DNA of 64,000 nt from Fragilaria crotonensis. Taxonomy: Eukaryota; Bacillariophyta; Fragilariophyceae; Fragilariales; Fragilariaceae. Numbering within the stretch: position 1 is the stretch's first letter; every line of letters begins with the position of its first letter. Of the stretch, positions 57,326 to 64,000 are shown in pieces. Made by a program: the position numbers and the translations under genes. Location of the stretch: positions 1-64,000 of the forward strand of contig JAKSYS010000108.1 in NCBI GenBank assembly GCA_022925895.1, read 5' to 3'. The notes under the pieces were generated by a model, which made no database searches, was not told the DNA's origin, and was given only the letters and a program-made list of their open reading frames with translations.

Positions 57326-60300
57326 ACGTGTGCTAAACTAGGGATGTGTGTATGAATGGGCTGGTACAACAGTGCCGTAGGCATCGCGTAGCGGTGCGCC
57401 AGTGCTATACATCCGAAAGTCTTGAATCCGGGGCGTGCGCCATGGGATGCGTCGTTCGGCAGCGGAGCGGCGGCAGGGCAAGGGCACGTCAGTTACATGC
57501 GGTAGAGGCCGAGGCCCGCTCCGCAGTCCCAGATCGGGGAGGGTACGGCGCATCGGGTTGCGATCGGCGCGGGCAGCGGCTCGCGGAGCGAACCAGGGCG
57601 ATCGCGAGGCGGATCGTACGAAGCCACACACTTCGGAGTACGATCGCCTCCATTTGGAAGCAAGGCTGGAGGCTAGCCGCCGCGAAGCGGCAGCCTCCAC
57701 GCCTGCATCCCATCCACCGAGAACACAAGGGAGTGAAGGTACGGCGTCGCGCAATGCAGAGGGCGCCGTATTTGGCCTTCTTCTCGCCTCGTGTCGCTGG
57801 AGGACCTTCGCCGGGGCGGTGTTGCGATTCGAGGGGCATCCGTGTCGGTGACGCGGACATCAAAGATCGCCGTGGTGCCTCGGGTCCAGAATCCGTGGAC
57901 AGCGATGTCGCCGCGGAGTTCTGGGGTGGGCTCGGTGCGGTTGGCGCCCGCCGCCTGCACGTCCTGACTCGTTTGGATGAGGGCTCGTCAGAGACTGTGG
58001 AGGGTGTGCGCCTGTCCGCAAAGCTGTCCCCACGTCGCCACGAGGTCGTTGTGGCGGTGGAGGATCAGCCCTCCTTGCGACAGGACATGGCGTGCTCCGT
58101 CGTGAAGCGTTCGCCGCATCCGTCGCATCGGGGTGGGAGAGATGTTGGCGTCAGGCCGAAGCGGAGGCGGACGCCGTCGCGGAACTCTTCGGCCGAGAGG
58201 TCGGAGCCGTTGAGCAGGCTCGGCAGGAGAGCCAGGCGCCGGTCGCCGCCGACCGTATGATGCGTCGCTTCTCCAGTCGGTCGCGAGCTCGCAGGATCGC
58301 GGCGGCTGCTTGACGCGAGACCGGCTCGCCTTCGCCGCGAGGCGACCTCGGAAGCGTCGCCGGTGCTCCGTAGCACAGAGCCTGTCGCCCGTCACCAGGA
58401 CCCTGGAGGAGGTCGTGCTCTCCTTCGACGCCGCGAAGCAGAAGTCGCCTGTGGTCGTCGGGTCTGGGATGCCCAGGCCTCCCAGTCGCGTGGGGAGAGC
58501 GAGGAGGGCGAGTTTGGCAACCTCCTCGACCGTTGTGGCGAGGAGGGCCGGCAGGAAGACAGTCGCGATGGCAGCCTCCAGCGGTGCGAAGGCTGGCGCG
58601 ATGTCTGGCGTCACGCGCTGGAGGTACTGCCACTCCGCCTGGAGTGACTGCGACAGACCGGCGTAGGCGGTCTGTGGGTACCTCCTCGCCGCCGCCGCGA
58701 GGCAGTGGACACCCTCGATCCATTGCTGGACCTGGGGTCCACCCATGCGCCTCGGCGGCGCCCGATCCCACGAAGCCGCCCAGGTAGCGGTGCCCTCCTC
58801 GTGTCGGAAGTTGAACTCCGCGAGGGCTGCAAGGGCAGGTGGCGGGGTCGCGAGCGGACGATGAGGATCGACTTGTCCGGCTCGGGAAGTATCCCGGCGC
58901 GGCCCAAGGTCGAGAAGGAGGCGCTGAGCCTCAGCGATGCCGTCGATGGGCCTGCCATGGCCGCGTCGTCCGCGTACCATGGCTGGGCGACCGTGGGGAC
59001 TCGCGCTCGAATGGTCTCGGCGAGCGGCGTCAGCGCGAGTCCGTAGAGCACCATGGAGAGGGGTCGCCTTGCGTGACCCCCTCGCGAGAGGATGATCTCG
59101 CAATCTCCTCCGCCGTCGCAGGAGGAGTTGGGCGGAGTGCGGTAGCAGTTGAAACTGAACCGTGCACCGTTGGCCCACGGTGACGCACGGTCCATAGCAT
59201 GGCCTTGCGGCCGAGCTCGTTGAAGCCGTTGGTCGCGTCGACCAGGAGGACGGCCGAGGCTTCAGCCGAGGAGAGGCCTACGTCGTCGGCGATGGCCGCG
59301 AAGGCCTCGTCCAGCGTCATGTCGGCGAGGGGGACGGGGGCGGCGCAGCCATCGGTGGCTCGGGAGCCTGCGAGGGGTCAGCGTCGGCCTGCGAGTCTGG
59401 TGGCGCAGGAATCAACGAGGGTCGGCGAAGACGTCACGCACGGCGTGTACGGCGCCTTCGATGCCGGCCTGGAGGCCGGCACACAGGTTGTAGTTGCCGC
59501 ATGCGGCGGTTGCCTGCGAGCCAATTGCCTTCAGCAGGCATTTGGCCCACAGGCGACGGTACACTTCGCCGATGCCGACCGGGCGAGTGCCGGTTGCTTG
59601 TCGAGTGCAACCAGGCGTTCGCCATCACGGCCGATAGGCTGCCCAAGGCGGCGAGGTGTTGGCGAGCCAGTTGGTCCAGGCCGCCATCTCCTTCGCAGCG
59701 CTTCGGACTCGCGTCCGAAGCGGAGAAGCCAGTTGGCGAGGTCGACGGCGTCGGTGCCGCCGGGGCCGGCGGCGCCTGAGAGCCGTGAGGAGATCGCCTC
59801 CACGTCGTCCTGTGTATGCACACAGGGACGGGGCAGGAGATCGGGATAGGGCTCGAAAGCCCCATCCTATCGCCCACAGAGGTCGGGTCGCGGAGGGCAG
59901 GGTGCTTCTCTTGAAGCACCTGCCAGACCGGTCGGCCTGCCTTCGAGCAGAGGTCGTCAGGCTGGCGGACGCCGCCGCCGGAGCGGTCGGTGAGTGTTCG
60001 CACGGCAGAGCGAAGTCTGCCGGAGAGGACGCGTGCGTTGAAGGAACGCGCCTGCGCCTCTTCGTCGGGTGGACGGGAGGAGGTTGTCGAGACTGGACTT
60101 CCCCCTCAGCGTCGTCGACCAAGGCCTTGAAGTGGCCTTGGTCCCACAAGTCCATCGTTGCGCGAGGCGCAACGAATGTCCTTGGCCGACGAACTCCTGT
60201 GTCGTCTGCAGCACTGTTGCGACAAACACCAGGGGCGTTCGAGTTCCAGCGGCGTTCGCGTACGCCCGGAACTCGGAGGTGAGGATGGCAATGAATCGCC

Positions 60301-61381
60301 TCCCCACTACCAGCAGGGGCCTGGTAGCGTGTGGTGGCGATTTGTGCCATCCTCCTCCATCGGCGCTGCCAGAGCGCGTCATCGGAGAAGTCGCCGTGGA
60401 GATGCGTCCCGTCGTTGTCGTGGACGTGATCTCCAAAGGCGGAATCCAGAAGGCGATCTGCCGCGGTTACGAAGTAGCCGGGCAGATCGGCCCCGCGTCC
60501 GGCGTTACTGCCGGTCCGGGGGCCGCCTCTGGATCGTCCCGTGCAGTGGCGTTGGCCCTATTGGCCGCTGCCACTGTCGCGGGGGGACAAGCAGGAATCG
60601 GGTCCTCGCCAGCGTCGGCGGCCGTCTCTGTATCCGTCGGGGCGGGCAAGGAGGGTCGTCATTGTCGTCGTCGGGCGTCGGAGCGGGGTCCGATCCAGTG
60701 GCTCCGGGGTCATGCCGACGTCACCGTCGACGTCAGTCGATGCGGATGGTTGTCGGGTTGTCTGGGAAGGCGCTGGGGATCTCGGTCGCGGTCGGAACGG
60801 CAGCTGGGGGGGCGGATTCGATTGCTGGGGTGGGCTCTGTGGTCGCAGTTGCGCCGGGACTGGTGAAGAAGCATCGGAGGGTCGCTGTTGTCGGCGGCGG
60901 CAGCGGCGCTCGCTTGTTCTGGCAGTTGTTGAAGCAGCTGCACGAAGTGCAGCGCTTGTTCGCAACTCGGCAGGGACAAGCTTGTGAGCGAGCTGTCGGC
61001 CGTGCCAGAGCACAGGTCGACGATCTCGAGCAGTCGCAGCAGCGCTGGAGGACTTGTCGCTGTCGACGCAACGGTGGTTCGCGAGTGGAACCATCGTCGT
61101 CGTCGACGTGCGACTCATCACTCGCCAACGGCTGTCGACGGACAGAGGACGGACGCTCGCGCGTTGTACCGGTGGGTACGAGCGCGCTACGCGTCGAGGA
61201 GTTTTGAATTTCCTGGCGCGCGGTTGGCAACATGAGGCGACGATGACCGACACCGTCGATCACCGCCGTTACAGCTCTGTTCGCTGTCGTTCCTCGGGCG
61301 TTGCCCCTCGCGGCACCATTCACACTCATGACACTACACAAAGGCTCTCTCGTCGGCTTGACTTGACGACAACTCCGATGT

Positions 61382-61383
<2 letters not shown>
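57326..61383 (-). mobile_element. RLE-type LINE, array copy 4 (type B)
   Basis: About 4.06 kb, some 90 bp shorter than copy 2 through many scattered single-base losses, mostly in runs of G or C. It therefore has only short frames: 60733-61341 with the N-terminal CPCRVANKRCTSCSC motif, 59030-59320 around the RT palm, and 57988-59178 from the palm to the CCHC knuckle (YADD at 58959-58976). Every domain of copy 2 is still recognisable. Confidence 0.85.
60733..61341 (-). CDS. LINE copy 4: N-terminal frame with cysteine motif
   Basis: A 202-residue frame shows best the N-terminus of this LINE family. It contains ACPCRVANKRCTSCSCFNNC followed by QNKRAP, a cysteine pattern similar to the small zinc-binding motif found at the N-terminus of many RLE-type LINEs, where it helps recognise the target DNA. 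An additional cysteine pair (LQRCCDCSRSSTC) lies just before it. The start is uncertain. Confidence 0.6.
   Translation of the reverse strand: MCSVMSVNGAARGNARGTTANRAVTAVIDGVGHRRLMLPTARQEIQNSSTRSALVPTGTTRERPSSVRRQPLASDESHVDDDDGSTREPPLRRQRQVLQRCCDCSRSSTCALARPTARSQACPCRVANKRCTSCSCFNNCQNKRAPLPPPTTATLRCFFTSPGATATTEPTPAIESAPPAAVPTATEIPSAFPDNPTTIRID

Positions 61384-61417
<34 letters not shown>
61384..61417. repeat. (GT)n at the right end of the LINE array
   Basis: About 17 GT units at the 5' side of copy 4, followed by unrelated sequence. Confidence 0.9.
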
Positions 61418-61419
<2 letters not shown>

Positions 61420-62942
61420 TTACGGAGAATGACCACTCTGGGGTACTGTTGTACTGTTACGTGGATTACATGTACTACAGGTCTACAGTACATAAATCGA
61501 CGGTAATTTATGTTGAAACGACGGTGTCTTACGTTACTGAATTACAATACTGTACGAATTCAAAGTTACTGGATGGAGAATGCTCATTGAATTTGCTGTG
61601 AACAGGTTGCTTGACAAATGCTACTGTAAAACATACCGTGCGTTGAACTGCAATACTGGAGAATGAGACAACTCTGGTGGTACTGGCACTGTACCTTACA
61701 TCACTGGCTATTTATAAGTAACATTTGGACAAACTAAATTAGCAAATTTCTATGAAATCATCACATCTTCCCTTTTCCCTTATGTACAGATACCACTACG
61801 TACATAGCTTAAGCAATTACAATGCCTCTCAGTATTGCAGTGGACACCAATACTATGCTGCAAACTGGGTACTGTACGTCCTGTAATACCGAACACCGAA
61901 CACATTGGAAACACAATACCGATATAACCTTTACTCCGATCAATTGTGAGGCACCCACTCTAGTTCTAACAACAAGACCAACAATCCAGTCAGCAAGAAA
62001 CAACTGCCTGCAAACCATGACTTGAGCTTGATCAGGGTCCGATTAGGTTTCACCAATTTGACGTCAACGCCCACGTCACAGTACTGATGACTTCACGTTC
62101 AACGTACTGACATACAGTACTACAGTAAGACAGTAACATGCTGAGAGCATCCTGATTGGTACGCGCTGACGTCAAATCGGTGAAACCTAATCGGATCTTG
62201 TCACATGTCATCCTATTGTATCGCAGAACCGTACATATGACATACAACGGTGTTGCATGTGGCATGTGAGCACATGTCTGTTGTCTGTTATCAACTCGTG
62301 TTTCCTGTTTCCACCCACACCAAGGAGGACCACTCCGGACAGTGTACTCCGTACTCCGTAGCAGTACAGAACTTGTGCAGTTGTACTAGTACGTCGTCTC
62401 CGTATAAGGTACTTGTACAGTATGAGGTATGAGGTACTGTATGACATATGAGGTATGAGGTATGAGCACTCTAGTAGAGATGTTTAGTCCGAGAATTCCT
62501 GCCACGCACCTCTGCGCTTGTAATAATAATTGAATGCATAGCATGATGTAGAATGCGTATGATATATGATATGCATAGATGCCGCAAGAATAAAATCTGA
62601 AGAGACCATATGGTTTTTATATACATGTATAAGCCAAGTACGATTCAGTCGGGTCCGAGGATGAATGTGTGAGCACACATTTGCACATGACATATGATAT
62701 ATGTACGCACGATTTGACAATCCTGTAACTGTGGATTCACTGTAAACATAGAAATAACGGTAGCATATAACAAGTATCCACAGGGCGAATTAACAACTGC
62801 CGTCCAGGTTTGACGCAGTTCTTGTGGAGGATGTCACGTTTTGATCGCCGAGTGCCGAGTTCTGTTGCGTGTGCGCAGTATTGCCAATCGTTCGCTTTGT
62901 TGCAACGATATATCATCGTTATCACTTTCTCGTTTGCACATC
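61418..62942. other. Intergenic, AT-rich, with a MITE-like inverted repeat
   Basis: No gene recognised. The stretch is rich in short GTAC/TACAGTA palindromic motifs, has tandem GAGGTAT-type units near 62424-62465, and holds the inverted repeat listed at 62038-62195. Confidence 0.5.
62038..62195. mobile_element. MITE-like element, 158 bp
   Basis: 33-bp arms 62038-62070 and 62163-62195 are inverted copies with 31 of 33 matches; the left arm begins TCCGATTAGGTTTCACC. The 92-bp centre has no coding capacity. I found no clear target duplication, so this is a candidate non-autonomous DNA element or a remnant of one. Confidence 0.55.
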
Positions 62943-63838
62943 ATGATGCTTCGATACTTTCTCCTGTCGTTGGTCGTCGCGGCTTCATCTGCCTGGGACG
63001 TGGATGATCGATGCTTGCGTCGTCGCGAGCTCGAGTCCTGGGATGAGGATGAACCGTTCGACGAACCCGAGTTTGAGGTTGACGAAAATTTTGAAGAGGA
63101 AGAAATTCGTCACTTGACCGACAGAGAGCTTGCAAGCACCTTGCGTTTCAATATGAAGATTCATTGGCAAGAAGGATACTGTTGGCAAGAAGAGTGGAAG
63201 GAACGGAAATGGTGTATGGAGTGCGATGGCGATACATGCGGTGAGGGCGATAAGCTGGAATTGCAGGTGTGCGAAAACGTTGCTCGACAGGAATTTAACT
63301 GGGTCCCAACCAGTGGCGGAGGGAGACTTAAGGTCTCGAACAAGAACTTGTGTTTCGAGCGCGTTGGCACAAACGAATACAGGCTAAAGATTTGCAGCTC
63401 CAGCAGCAAACAAGTTTTGGTCGGTTTCAACGCCAACAAGCCCTTCGAGCTGTATCCTCGCGGGCTTGAGGGCGAGAAGTGCTGAGTAATAACCGGCATC
63501 ACCCCAAAGCATCTGAAGAAATTTTCACCGATCGGTGCTCAAATGCGAGAGCCGCACATACCAATAGATGGGAGGTCTACTGGCCGTCCTCTGGTGGGAG
63601 CAGCAGTGGCTCAGGCGGATCGTCTGGAGGAAGCAGCTCTTCCAAATCTCTGGTCACTCCTGTCAGATCATGCTCAAGTTCGAATCCGTGTGGAGAATGC
63701 GAAGGCGACTGTGATACTGATTCACATTGCAAGGGCAATCTTGTTTGCTTCCAAAAGGGCGCAAATACACCAGTTCCTGGATGTAGAGGAACGGACAATT
63801 CCAAGACGGATTTTTGCGTAGACCCGCAGAATCTTTAA
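62943..63838 (+). CDS. Secreted beta-trefoil-like and cysteine-rich protein, one frame change
   Basis: The first ATG of MMLRYFLLSLVVAASSAWDV gives a clear signal peptide, so the product is secreted or enters the endomembrane system. An acidic stretch follows (residues 30-57), then a ricin-like beta-trefoil pattern with KIHWQEGYCWQEEW and LQVCENVARQEFNW. The first frame ends at 63485. The second, 63479-63838, continues it with NRHHPKASEEIF, a Gly/Ser linker and CGECEGDCDTDSHCKGNLVC...VPGCRG, a cysteine module common in diatom secreted proteins. Shifting by one base at 63480 joins them without loss, so the break may be an assembly error. It may bind carbohydrate; the ligand is not known. Confidence 0.75.
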
Positions 63839-64000
63839 GACTGATTCTTAGCGTCGGCACAAACGCGACACATCGCATGCGCTTAATCCTAGGACGTGCC
63901 GACACTGTCTGTCGACACACGATGTATGTGATGAACTACTACCTTGTACCGTACAGCACGTTTCATCCTCGACCATCGTCGCGTATACAAGTACAGTTTG

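Noticed and set aside
55715-57355. Long plus-strand frames in the LINE array (up to 546 codons)
   Set aside because: They are antisense shadows of the GC-rich LINE coding region; they lack known domains and change from copy to copy, while the minus-strand frames carry RT and endonuclease motifs.
1-64000. tRNA, rRNA genes or CRISPR arrays
   Set aside because: None seen on either strand by eye; the regular repeats present are microsatellites or element copies.

Overview
The window looks like diatom (stramenopile) nuclear DNA. Three host-like genes support this: a secreted protein ending in a cysteine-rich GDCD-type domain common in diatom secreted proteins, a RING-H2 gene with short GT-AG introns (85 and 97 nt), and a phytanoyl-CoA dioxygenase-like gene. 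The diatom-style copia, DIRS-like and LINE families point the same way. I cannot name the species. Mobile elements fill more than two thirds of the window.

Layout. (1) 1-19635 is a nested stack. A DIRS-like tyrosine-recombinase retroelement enters from the left edge. Its RT region is split by a complete 9.3-kb APE-type LINE (55-9362, minus strand) with a 16-bp target-site duplication. Near its right end it is split again by a second tyrosine-recombinase element (12416-19481), whose repeats have the A1-ORFs-B1A2-B2 layout of PAT-like elements. (2) 19779-21131 is a GT92-like glycosyltransferase gene, apparently a pseudogene. (3) 21925-28947 is a copia-type LTR element with LTRs that look identical but a decayed interior. 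It lies 132 bp upstream of the ATG of (4) a phytanoyl-CoA dioxygenase-like gene (29080-30222). (5) 30957-32920 holds minus-strand copia gag/pol fragments. (6) 33262-34307 is a three-exon membrane-anchored RING-H2 gene. (7) 34847-38999 (minus) is a very long coiled-coil protein gene. (8) 39300-42907 is a DNA transposon with matching inverted ends, a TA duplication and a DDE transposase. (9) 44821-61383 is a GC-rich tandem array of four ~4.1-kb LINE copies (RT plus CCHC plus restriction-like endonuclease), each bounded by (GT)n. (10) 62943-63838 is a secreted beta-trefoil-like, cysteine-rich protein gene.

The most notable structures are the (GT)n-bounded LINE array, which alternates A-B-A-B and so looks like a duplicated ~8.35-kb dimer; the second YR element lodged in the repeat junction of the first; and the DNA transposon, whose transposase has a long SAP-like insertion between its second and third presumed catalytic acids. 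Many host and LINE frame breaks are single-base length differences in short homopolymers, densest in the fourth LINE copy, so part of the apparent decay may be assembly error.
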